A DNA stretch of 64,000 nt. Origin: Enoplolaimus lenunculus (Eukaryota; Nematoda; Enoplea; Enoplida; Thoracostomopsidae). Position 1 is the stretch's first letter; each line of letters begins with the position of its first letter. The DNA lies in NCBI GenBank assembly GCA_030248215.1, contig JASANG010002092.1:434001-498000 (forward strand), in the 5' to 3' direction. Shown one piece after another: positions 23,712 through 36,600 of the stretch. A program made the translations under genes and the position numbers. The notes under the pieces are model-generated. The model was not told the DNA's origin. It worked only from the letters and a program-made list of their open reading frames with translations, and did no database searches.

Positions 23712-24614
23712 ATGCTAAGTAAACGACAAGTGCGCGCTGTATGGTATGCTAGCCGGCAACGTGCATGGCGACGTATAGTTGATGATAAAGACAGTTCAAA
23801 AGGCATACTGGGTAACGTACTGGCAGAGCGTTCGCTTAAAGATCCGTAGTCGCGAATGTTGGAACCCACCCCGTACATTCCAGCTATTTAGTTAAATGAG
23901 TTGATGCCCGAGTTGTTCCTGTCCAATCCGACATGCCAAATGAGAAACATAATCTTTTGTATAGTTTGCATCGTAAATTAGTATCGAGGATGTTTCCGAT
24001 TGCGTGGCTTTGTTGCATTTTGTTTATCAGTTAAATCAAAAGTGGATGGTATGTAATATAAGAAGGGAGTGCAGCTGGGTACCTTCTGTGTACAAAAGAA
24101 TACCCAGCGCACGTCGCGTTGTTGGCCGACCCCCTTATTTATAGGGGAGATGAAATATGTACAGATGGAAAGAAATGCAAAAAAAAAGCCATTGGCCAAA
24201 AAGTGCTCCGTTTATAGTCTTGAAATTCCAGGTATATATTGTATCATGGAACATCGACTCCTTTCTAAATAAGAGAGAGTACAGCAAAAACGCGACGCAT
24301 GGTGGTAAATATATTTTGTTTGACGCGAAATCCGTTAGTTGCATGCTCATGTCCGTGATCATCAACTCTTGGTTGGTTAAATCAACGAGATGGTTTATTA
24401 CGTACTTAATATAATTGTGCACAGATATGTATATACGTAGAAGATTATTCGGAAATGGGGTACTATATATGTATATTGCGCTCTTAGATTTACAGACACT
24501 TATTATCATTATTGTTTTATTATTATTATTAAGTGGGGTACATATACGTGAAAAACCATTATTTATACTACAGTTCTGCAAATATATAACTTACTGTTTG
24601 CATTGTACATAGCC
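23712..24614. other. UTP14 upstream region
   Basis: No other gene is recognised. The short CAGCGCACGTCGCGTTGTT/GGCCGACCCCC motif near 24105-24135 recurs inversely near 4575 and 5578. No clear TATA box or start site can be assigned for UTP14. Confidence 0.4.
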
Positions 24615-27600
24615 ATGGATGAAGTTGCTGAATCGTTTCACGAAATTAGCGACAAACACCAGCATTTGCTGTCCGCGATAGCTAATCTAGATAAACCTTT
24701 ATCTCGGTACGTATAATGCAGGGTGCAATCGTAATTCCGATTCCGATTAGAATTCTATTCAACACGAGTTACGATTCCGATTCCGATTGCGCAATTTTTG
24801 ACGTTTTAATTTTAATGCTACTTACGTATTGTGATACGTTGCATAAAAATACTGTATTGTTTATCTATTAAATTGCTCTCAATGATTCGATGAGTTAACT
24901 CATCAATAATTGATCGTAGTTTAGCTTTACAGAACTAAAAATCATCGCTAATTTTATCATGCGACCTTTCTGAAAACTGTTGCCAGCCAACAGACACCGT
25001 AAATCAATATTACGTATAAATTTATATTTGTCAATACAAATTATCCGTACAGTCACAAAACTTCCAGTTTCGATTCCGATTCCGATTATGATATAATCCA
25101 GTTTCGATTTGCACCCTGGTATTGTGATAGTCATGGTTTGTTGAATTTCATTTTATGATCCCTAGAGTCAGTCAATGAGTGGGACGCTTTCTAAAAATTC
25201 AGGAGTCTCTAGTGTCAGCCAAAACTTATTACATTTTCTAATTATGCAGGTGGGACTATTGCTGGACCAATGGATCTACAGAAATACGCTGTATATACCA
25301 TTTCGCGGCAAAATACCTATATACATTTTGTAATCTATTATATGCCGACGCAACGGGCGGTCAAAACCAGGGATGGGCGGTCTCGGTTTCAAGTTTCGGG
25401 ATATGGCTAGTCTTGGTCTCGGGTCTCGGTTTCTTGAGTCTCGGTGGGTTGCAAATCGAGATCAAAGAGGTGAAAAGGAGATAACAAATTGCTACTAGCT
25501 GAGGTAGTTTGAGTTGAAGAAAGTACGCAGCATTACGCTTCAGCTTAGGCGTGGGCGTTTGGAAGTAAACAAGTGAATAAAATTGCACTGCACAAGCAAC
25601 GTGAATTAGCTTTTTACAGAGTTGATCACCAACTAACTATAATGTTTTCATTAATATTGGTACTGACGATCGCCATCCGCTTAAGTTCAATTTCATACCT
25701 ATGTGTGCAACGTCTGTTATAATTGGAGTTGGTGATAGTTTTGTGAAAGTTTTCAATCGTTGCGTTTGTGTCATTATTCTTAAGTGATAAATAAAGTAAA
25801 AAATAAAGTTTGGCGACGATTTATTAGTCTAATTGTATGAATTACGTAAACGTCATTTCTAAGCATCTAAAATATTCAAAATTTTTGGTAGAAAAATTTG
25901 ACTTTTATCTGCGTTAACGGTTATAAATTAACCAAGACTGAGACTTGCAGTGCGATGGAAAAACTTTATATTAGGTTATTCGTGTCATCGAACAACAATT
26001 TTAGATACAAATTCCATTCGCTGTTTATTTAATCTTTGTAAATTGTTCTATTTCATAAGATTTAAACTATTATTTATGGGACAAATGCCGATTCCAACTT
26101 TAGTAAATCATGCTTAATAAACAGATAGAATACTACATTACATTATTATATGAAGGCTTAAACTCAAATCATTATAAACGATTATAATTTTATAAAAACG
26201 GTTAATTTCAGTTAAGTTTTTCAAACAAAAACGCAAGAGAGATAATTTTCCCTAGCAGACACACTGGTATGCGCCCATAAATGAAATTGATAGCATTCCA
26301 ACTGATTGTTACGTGCACAAAGTATCGGCAAAGAATCGGTAATGTTTTTGCAGTGCTGATGCCGATGCCGATACTCACGAAAAGTGCCGATTATTACCGA
26401 TGCCGATTAATCGGCACATCCCTAGTCAAAAATGGTATCTCGCAATATGTCTACATCATCAATTCATAGGTTATAGTATGTAATATACGTCTTCATTTTC
26501 TTTTACAGGCGCAAAACACTCAGGTGCGAAAAATATGAAGAACCTATGGAAAGCAAAATCGGTACGCTGTTAAGATATTTCAATGTTATACGTATCTGGC
26601 GTTCATCAAACAAATATTTTTTATTAAGAATAGTTAACGGGAAACAGGTTTATTGTCACGGTCCTCGATCGGTGCAAAAATAGCTTATGAAATGTTTGTT
26701 AATGTTACAGCCTCAGTACCCGGCAAAGGGGCTTTACAAGTCCGGGAACCCTGCCTCGATGGTTAAGGCGACTGTCGTGGGCAGCAGAGCTAGCCTACCA
26801 CTAGAATCATTGGGAAACCAGGGTCGTTCTGGTGTGTTATCTACTGTTTACTTAGCTCTCAAAACGTTGCCCCAATGGAACATAGCTAAATTTAGTTATT
26901 TATTTATAGAAACATTTCATAATGTATTTTTCAAATTGCTGCTAGATTGCAACTTTGTTACTTTTCAGATGAGTAATCTTATAAAGCTTGGTAATAATAG
27001 TAATAATAAAAATACTGGTGCTTCTAATCCCCCCTACAGCCGATGATGAGACCGATGAGGACCTTCGAATGCTCCGCGATTCTGCGGAAAACTTAAGTTT
27101 AGAATTTGAGGAATCGGTGGAAGTGGGAGGGGCGCCTTGCGCCATCGTACCTTCCATTGCTTCCGGTACAGAAGGGGGGCGTCTTGCGCCACCGGACTTT
27201 CTGTAGCTAATTCTTTAGCTTCAAGCTTGCTCTCAGCTAGAGCTAAAACGCCCAGTCTTGCAGCAAAATTAAAGACCAGTTCCAGTGCCACCGTACCAGT
27301 CACTGACCGTTGGGGGGGGCAAATTGGACAGAAGGTCACGTGGGGGTAACAAAAAATCGGGTGCCCAGATAAAGAAGCAGAGTCAGGAGCAAGGCGATAC
27401 GAAACTTCCTGATAGAGTTTCGAAGCCACCACTCCCAGTGGTGGTGAGTGGACCACCCACGGAGCCGGGGACATCTATAGATGCTTCGGCCAGGCAATCT
27501 ATGGGCTTAGTTAAACGACCAAGAGAGGTCACTGGCGACACTCCTGAGTCGGAAAAACGGCCGGCTAAAAAGATCTTAAAGATATAGCTTAAAAGCTCTT

Positions 27601-30600
27601 GAATTGATCATCGTGTCCGAACTTGACCATGACAGAACTTTCACAGCTAACGAAGTGGATGCCATACGTGAGGGCATCATTGAAGCAACTTACAAGGCTT
27701 CAAGCAGCGAGTACACGCATTTTGAAGACTCCGGTGTATGGAGTGAGCATTTGCTTGTAACATGCGCCAATGAGGCGTCACGTGTGACTGGCTGAAACAA
27801 GTCGTCACAGAGATTTCTGTCATAGACGGGGAAGACTTAGAAGCTATATCGAAAGGTGTATTCGACAATTGTCGAATCTTCATGGTTGTCCCGAACCTGA
27901 GAAATAAAGCTTACACCGAAGAGTTGGTTCTTAGCCGACGTATAAATCAGAATCGAAACATAGATTTCGATGGTTGGTTCCCTAACCGTTCTTGGAATAG
28001 GGCTGTTAGTTTTAACATTCTTTTTGCTATGCCGAAGTCCAGCCGTCAAGACCTGAAGGATAAAGTTAATGATAAGCCATTCTTTGAATTATCATGGCTG
28101 CAGATCCGCGACGTTCGCGGGTCTGTTGCAGCGGATAACTGAATAGTTTTAGTTTTTGTGATGGCTGCGGTTGATCAAGATTATACCGTAAATGTAGTTT
28201 ACATTAATTTGCAACATTCTAAGTCAGCAACCGCAGCCTTAAATGAACTGCTAGCAGATCAAGTTAACACGATAGCTTTGATTCAAGAGTCCTATTTGAA
28301 ATCCGGAAAAGTAGCCGGTTTATCATTAAGATATCATAGAATAGTGTCCCACATAGGAGATAATAGAATTATGGCTTGTGTAGTTGTCCCTCGTAAACTT
28401 TTGTGGAGGGGGATAAACAAAGTATATTCGTCGGACGGTGTTGCAATTGCAATTGTGGTAGGTTCAAGTAATCGTCATAGTACAATAGTTGTAGCTTCTG
28501 TTTATTTACCTTTCAGTAATGATATTTTGCCTCCAACTGAAGCTCTGAATAAAATTGTCAACTATTGTATTCATTACAACTTAAAACATAAAAGTGGTAC
28601 AAATCCAAGACGAATTATTCCTTCTCTGTTCTATGCTGAACTTAGTGAATTATTGCTGAGTATTAATTTAGAGTTATACAACAAAGCTGATATGGACTTA
28701 GTAGTGACTCATGTGGAAACTGCCATAAACTTTGCAGTCGAACAATCATGCAAATTAAATAGTTCAAATTGCCAAGGTAAAACTGTTTGGTGGAATCCAC
28801 AGTTAGCTGACCTTAGAAGTAAATGTAGGAAAGCCTTTCGTGCTGCTAATAGACATAAACGAGATTCTTTATGGCAAAAGTACTTTAGACTGCGAAAGAA
28901 CTACAAAGATAAAATCAGGAAAGCTAAATCTGAATTTTGGAAAAGACTTACTGAGCAAATTAGAGGCTCGCCACAAAATGCAAGATCACACAGAATAGTG
29001 TGTCATGCCAGTTGACACAGCCGATAGGTAAATTATCAAGATATACTAAAGAGATTGATTTGTTTGTTAATGATTTGATCATTGTAAATTCGATCAATTT
29101 CGCTATTGCTTCCTTTAAGCCTTATAAAGGTGCTGGACCAGATGGTATTTCACCCAGATAAATACATATTGCTAAAAATTTATTGACTCCGATATTTTCA
29201 GAATTATTCAGACTAAGTCTTAAAACTGGATACATTCCACTAACATAGAGGAAATGTAATATTGTTTTTATACCAAAGCCAGGAAAAGAAGACTATACAA
29301 ATGCAAAATCTTTTAGACCAATCAGCATAGCTTCATTTATCCTAAAAGGAATGGAAAGAATATTGGATCGCTATATTCGTGAAAAGCATATTAAAAGACA
29401 ACCATTAAGTATTAACCAAAATGCCTATCAAGCAGAGAAGTCAACAATCACAGCATTACACTATTTAGTGTCTGATATTGAATACTTTATGGACAAAAAA
29501 CACTTAGTGCTTGGTATTTTCGTAGATATCGGTGGTTCTTTTGATAATGTGAACTTCAGTTCAATCGGAAAAGCACTTAAAAGGTTCAGTGTTGAACCGT
29601 TCAACCGTTCATTATCAATTGGATAATGCAGTTACTAAATACTAGAATCATTACTGCAAAAGTAGGATGTAGCAGTAGAAGTGTATTAGCGAGAAAAGGA
29701 TGCCCAGAAGGCGGAGTTTATGGGTAATGGTCATTGACTCTTTGATTCAAGAATTGAAATGTAGAAACATTACTTGTCACGTTTATGCTGATGACGTTGC
29801 AATACTTTGCACAGGGTTGCAACCTAATACAGTTGCTGGACGAGCAAACGAGTCGTTGAAAATAGTAAATAAGTGGTGTCGACAGAATGGTTTGAAAATT
29901 CAACCTTATGGTGTATCTTTACGATTATCAGAATCAGTAAAATATTTTGGCGTCACATTAGACAAAAACTGCGGTGGAATATACACTTTGAAGATGCATG
30001 CAAGTCAGCGATAAATAGTTTGATTCAATGCAACAAAATTGTTGGGAAGAGTTGGGGCAGTCGAGCGTCAACTGTTCTTTGGCTGTACGAAGTTGTGATA
30101 CTCCCAAAGCTGTTGTATGTATGTTTAATTTGGTGGCATAAAAATGTCCTTTAAGGTCAATCAGAAAGCTCTGACTAAAATTCAAAGGCTTGCATTACTG
30201 TATGCATCAGGAGCCTTGAGATCAACAGGTCAAATGTCATTAGAAATTATGTTTAATGTTTTACCTATGCTGCCGGATGGTACACAAGACTTCACTCTTG
30301 CAAATGTTGGAAAGATCACCTCATAGGAGATGGAACAATTTCTAGCACTGTTCTAAAGAGAATTCCCTTTGTAAACTTACCAACTGATTTGGACGTTAGA
30401 GAATATATAGATACAATTCCATGGACTGTACTAATTAATGGAGAGGATCATCCTGTAACTGATATAGAGTGTTTTACTGGTGGGTCAAAAATAGAGAGCA
30501 TTGTTAACACAAACAGAGGCACTGGGTGTGGTGTTTTCATTGACAATGTAATCAGTTTATCTTTCTCTTTGGGTTAATTTTCGTCAGTTTATGAAGCAAA

Positions 30601-33600
30601 AATTTTGGCTATTGATGAGGTCGTCTAAGAATTAATTAAGCAAGGTGTTAGACAGAAAATAATTGTCATTATATCAGACAGTCAAGCTTCCCTCAAGGCA
30701 CTTGATATGAACTGGAGTAATTCCAAAATAACTAAGAGCTGCTCAAAGCACCTACAAGATCTTTCAATTACAAATAAAGTGTTTTAACATGGGTCAAAGG
30801 TCATTCGGCCAATTATGGAAATGATATGGCTGATGCCTTGGCTAAAGCTGGAGCTCAAAGGAGGTTTATCGGACCAGAACCTGTTATAGGTGTACCACAA
30901 AGAGATAAAAAATATGATCCAGAATTGATGCATTTCACATACTAACCAGAGATGGTTAGAGCTAAATTCTTGTTGAAATACAAAGATATTCTTTAGTAAA
31001 CTGGGAAATACAAAGATATTCTTTAGTAAACTGGAACCAAAACATACTAGTTTCATTGTGCGACTTAATAGGAATAGAGTTAGATTACTAACACAAATAG
31101 TTACTGGACATTGTCAACTAAATAAGCATATGCATAAAATAGGACTCTCAAACTCGAGTATTTGTGATTGCTGTGGAATGGAGGAAGAATCTCTGGAGCA
31201 CTTCTTAATGAGATGTTTGGTCTATAACGAGGTTCGGTATAGGGTCTACAGATCATGTAGTCTAAATAAAATTGATAATAATATATATAAAGAAATTTAA
31301 TAGGTTTATCACAGAGTCAGTAAGATTCTAACTTAGACTCTAACTTAGTTACCCTAGGTTTCAGAGACTGTGTAACGGGCCAACTGTGTCTAAACGCCTC
31401 GAGGTCTCTATCATGGATATCTATCTATATATGAAACATTTTGGTTAAATTTACAAAATTCTATATCTAGAATTTTTCACTCAAATCCTATAATAATATC
31501 TTTATATGTGGCAATGTGACACAATTTTTTGCATTGGACGGAATGTATACGCTTCATTTGCATGTTCAGAACGATAAAAATCTTGAGTTCCGTCTGGAAA
31601 ATAATTAGTTTCTTTTCTTCACCTACGGCTTTAAAATTAGGACACTTCTGTGAAGCCGTTTAGTTAAATTAAGCAGGTTTGCATGCTAAACGTTAAACTC
31701 GCAAAAATATGTGGAGAGTGTGTAGCCAGTCAGTTGCACCACTCCGGTAACTCAGTCCAAAGACACCTCGCTACCCACTGCGCCGAGAGTTCGACTGCAG
31801 TTTCAGCCGCCCGTTGAAGCAATACTCGTTGCTTCGCTCATCGTAGGCCGCACCAAAGGCCTATTTCAAGACCTGGGGAAAAGTAAAATTTATTGTAGCC
31901 TATAAGTTAGCACGCAAAACCAACCAAAATAACAAATGTTCAATTTAATTGACAAAATCTGTAGCAAAACGTACTATTTGTTGTAACAATGGCTGGTATT
32001 TTGCGTATATTTTTTGCTCAAAATATTAAGTAAACGTTTAATTCGGCGACTTAAGTAATTTCTTAAGTATGACTTTAGCAAGTACGTCGTAAGATTTCAG
32101 ACACTTAGCAGTCTTAAATTAACAACTTTCCGCCGGCATAATGTTAAGGCTTTATTACTCAAAGGCAATTTGTCTGCGTGCAGATAAAAGCCATTAAATT
32201 CACATTTATATGAATTCTATCAGTAGAGTTTGATGGAGCAGAATAATGTTGGGCTTGGGCAACTCGCGGTGACCGTGCATTTGACTTTCAGTGAAAAGAC
32301 TTGTTTAATATAGCTTGTTAGCGCGCTTAGTTAACAGTGCTCAGAAATCCACGCTAATTGCTCACTGCTGAAGTTACACACAATAATGTTTGCATCATTT
32401 TAGGAGGATCAACACTTGCGATTTCGGATTTGCTGAGTTCAGTTAAAGATTTTCCACATTTGAATGACTTAAAAAAGTCGTTGAAATACAGAACGAAGAA
32501 AACGATTGCGCCCGCGTTACATCGTCTAGCAAATGAAAAAGTAACGATCATGTTTAAACTTGTATATTTGATTAGATCTAATAAATTAGCCCAGTGGCAC
32601 ATGTTTATGTGCATAGTTGCGTATTGTATGTAGTTTCTTAGTTATAAAACCCGTCGTTGTTTATCATTTTCAACGTAGAGTGATACCTTGACCGATATAA
32701 AAAGAATTTGACGACGTGTAAAAATATATTATGTACATCATCGCAGGGAGCGACCAAATATTTGGTTCCGGTTCAAAATGCGGCAAAATTTGATATCTGT
32801 ATCTGGTTCCGGTATCCGGTATAAATATCATAAACCTGTGTTTACAATTAAGCGTCTTTAACATGTTGCGGCGAATACATTTTTGGGCAAGTTAAGAAGT
32901 TCAGTTTTGATACGTTTCAGCTACTGTTATTTAACTTATGTAAGCGAGCGAGAGTTAAGCGTATTTTTGCATTAAATAATTTCAATTTATAAGCAGCAAT
33001 TATGAACTTAATAACAGACGAAAACCTTGAGCTCGCTAAAAATTCAGCGAAAAAGTAAATTATTTTAAGACACAATATCCATATCGGGTTCCTGTTCCAG
33101 TAAAAAAATTCAATATTCCAATATTAGTATCCGGTTAAACTAATATCTGGTCGCACCCTGCATCATCGACACAAAACCGAACACTTGTTCCATCTGCGTT
33201 TACAACTGGCATTTCATTTACCATCATGCTTTTTCTACATATAGTGCGTGTGACTTTGCAAACTAAGTTTTGTTTGCGTGGCTTTGTGTACCTATGAAAT
33301 TATAACTAAACGCATAACTCTTAATCTTTTTTGAATTTTTGCGATAGATATATTGCAAGCTATAGGTCCAACGTATCGCGGCATACGACTCTGTGAAAAA
33401 GGATGTTTCCAAATGGGATCGCGTAGTTCACAGCAATCGTTTGGTAAATTTAAACGAGTTTTTGCATGGTGTAAAATACGTGAAACCGATTAATGTATAT
33501 CTAGTGGCGCATGGAAATATTTTAATACTATTTGTATCACAGGGTTTTCGATATTTCTTTTATTTTGTATTGCTCTGTTACGGTTACCTATTCTCCGGAT

Positions 33601-36600
33601 TACCAAAATGTTACTTGGAAGGCATAGCAATTGGTAACGGGAGGTATTCAAACGTGAAAGATCTGGTCTGTTTTTGTACAAATGTGTTCTTAAATAGCCT
33701 AGTAAATATAAAATGGGGAGAAAATTTCGATGAAAAATATGTAAGATTATCAACTTTGCATATTCTGTCGAGTTTGTGCTACTATATTTGTGACATAATT
33801 GTAAAAAATATACCACATGTTATTGTTTTATCAAGGCTGAACAGATTGTGTTATCCACTGAAGAGGCGTTTCACTTACCCACTGCAGCTGTAATCTCGAA
33901 GAATTTTACGGTGATGTTCCGTAATAATTGTGTTTTATAGTACTAGCATTTATATGAATCCGTCGAAAATTTTATTATTAGGGTTACGTGTTATGTATAA
34001 AGTGTTCTTCAATTTTTATTTACTGGAATGTGGCAGTTTGCTATTCAGCAGGGCAATAAATTTTTGGGCACTGGTTTTGCGGTTTGTTATACTCGAACCT
34101 TTGACATTTAACGAATACCTAGTAGTCGATATGAATTTGCTAGGGAAGACCGGAATACCAGAAGATTTATCAGTTTTAAGGATACATGTAATATTCTTCG
34201 TGTTTTGTTCTTTAAATTTAAACATCACGAACGATTGCCTATTTTTGATGCCGTAAATGAAAGAATTAGTGTCTTGCTCTAAAATTTATGTATGTTTGGA
34301 TGATGTAAATGCAGCCTGTAGCAATTATTTGCTCTTGGTGGTGGTAGGCTCGGTTTGTTTTGAGTTTTTATTGTGTGTTTTAGTTAGCTATCGCTAGTTG
34401 TAGATAGCTGTCATATACTCATGTTATGGCCCAATCATAAATATGTTCAAGTTACCCGCATTTTAGCCACGTACGGCAATCGAAAAGGCGACTTATGCAC
34501 TGCTCAAAAATAGCAAAAACAATTTGACAAACGAAATCGAAGTGACGGAAGCAGAAAAAGAAGCAATGAAAGCGATGAGTTTGGCTGAAGTATATTATTT
34601 AGTGCTAGGAAATATCTTTGTTTTACTTATCAGCTGTATTAAGTTTTTGGACCTTTAATTTGAATCAGTTACTGTATGTATCCAAATGAATTGTTGATAA
34701 TGTAGTTTTTGGTTTCAATAAACGGTAACTTTTCTTTAGGTAGCAGTCGTATTTTAAGTTTTCGATTCCACTATAATTATTGGTTTCATAGCCAGTGTGA
34801 GACATGTTTGTCGCTTTGCATGATACAAATTACGTAATGTTACGTATTATTTACGCGGCCAAGGATAACATTGTGGAATATTAACCTTATATTTATTTAC
34901 ATTTTTAGGCGAAACAGCGTTGCGCTGAACTGGCAAAAATGAGAGCATTAATGTCTTATCATGCAGCTAAAATGAAACGACAGAGTAAAATCAAAAGCAA
35001 AGGGTAAGCGTAAAGCTTTGTCTAAAAGCACTAAAATAGATAGTTTTTGAGAACATGCCGAGATCGCAATAAGTTGATAAAACCCGCGGATTGATGTGTT
35101 ATTAGAACGAATTTTACGTTATATAATTATTGTATTGAATCGACTGTGGTTTGTGCGTTTCATTTCCAAAATAAAAGCATTAGTTTTATACGGATTGAGA
35201 GCTCTGCACCACAATGACTATATTATGTTAGGACACGTATTGACGCTTAATACTGTTAGTTGTGTGAATCAGTTAGCTATTGGTGCACGCGAAATTTTTC
35301 TCACGTTTACACATTCGCAGGTATCATCGGATACTGAAAAAACAACAGAGAAAAATGATTTTGAAAGAATTTGATGACTTGAAAGACCGCGATCCGGAAG
35401 CAGCACGAAAGAAGCTTGAACTTTTAAAAAATAAACGTGCTGAGGTATAGAATTCGTGTCAAATTTACTCTGCTTCAAATAACTTCTGTTTTGTTTCATT
35501 TGTTTTTGGCGCGCTCGCAACGGTGTGGGCTTTAAATTGCAGCATTTCACTGAAGCTAGTTTGGAAATGAAGCTAGGTATCAGGATTATAAACCAGTTTA
35601 GTCTGTTATTTTAAGCTGATCATAATTTCCTTCAGTAGCACCGCAGCTGACTTCAATGTCGAAATCAACAGTAACCAGTGTTTGCGTTTGCTGCTTAGTT
35701 TTTTTGATATGATCGCGTTGTTGTTCTAAGTTTGGAATCAGCCGATCGAGTAATTTTGTTGTCTTGAGTAGTCGGCTGTACGTTTTTTCAGTTCCGTTTC
35801 CTGAATATGAATATTACGCTCGGCTGGAGATACGAAATCATCGCAGGAACTAGCCATTATAATTACTTAAATGTTAAGTCTCCGGAAAAACGTGTTACTA
35901 TGATAGTAATTGCAATCGGCAATCACCACTCATTAAAGTAATCGGACGTTCCTGGAGTGGTGACAACAGCCCAAGAACGTCCGACGAGACACCCTTAAGC
36001 TGCAAGCGGTTAGGTTCTGCGGACGTAGGTTTTTGATCCCCATTTTTATCAAATTGGAACATATCCTTCAATACTGTATTTAAGCATCTCATATCAATAT
36101 ATACCATAACCAAAAACAAACATAAAAAACCAGATTTGTAAACATCCATATATTTGTTGATTTTTACTTATTTTCTAACCATGTTTAAGCCAGCGTTTGT
36201 AGGTTGTGTTAAAACACACAATGTTCGAACAGCCCTAAGATTAGGTAAATTAAAGTTCATGTGTGAAGAATCAAGAATTTTATCTAAATTGTTGTGGCTA
36301 GAAGTTGCGCTCGTAGGTCTTATTCTTTAACCAATGCAGCAGCAGTGTATGATGAAATATCAAATGATTTAAAATTTAATCTAAATTTAGATTTGTTGAC
36401 TTTGTGCAGAACGCTCATAATTGTTTGTTTTACTTAGGAACGAATGACATTGAAGCATCGTAGCGGAAACAAGTGGGCTCGTGAAATGACGACGCACGCC
36501 AAACGAGATCCTGAAGTACGTTGGAATAGCCACATTGCAAACATTGCGTGCTGCGTCAAATTTTCTGTCCTACAAATCATCTTGGAACTATCTGGCATTT

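Noticed and set aside
23360-23878. 172-codon open frame on the minus strand
   Set aside because: It is largely the translation of the GAGACC repeats and AT-rich flank of a MITE.
24135-24581. 148-codon open frame on the minus strand upstream of UTP14
   Set aside because: AT-rich composition, no family motif, overlapped by other open frames on the plus strand.
33600-33660. CYLEGIAIGNG reading like a serine carboxypeptidase motif
   Set aside because: It lies in UTP14 intron 4, has no other family motif nearby, and a similar sequence at 6938-6970 (CYMEGISIGGG) in a NOB1 intron suggests a repeat or chance.
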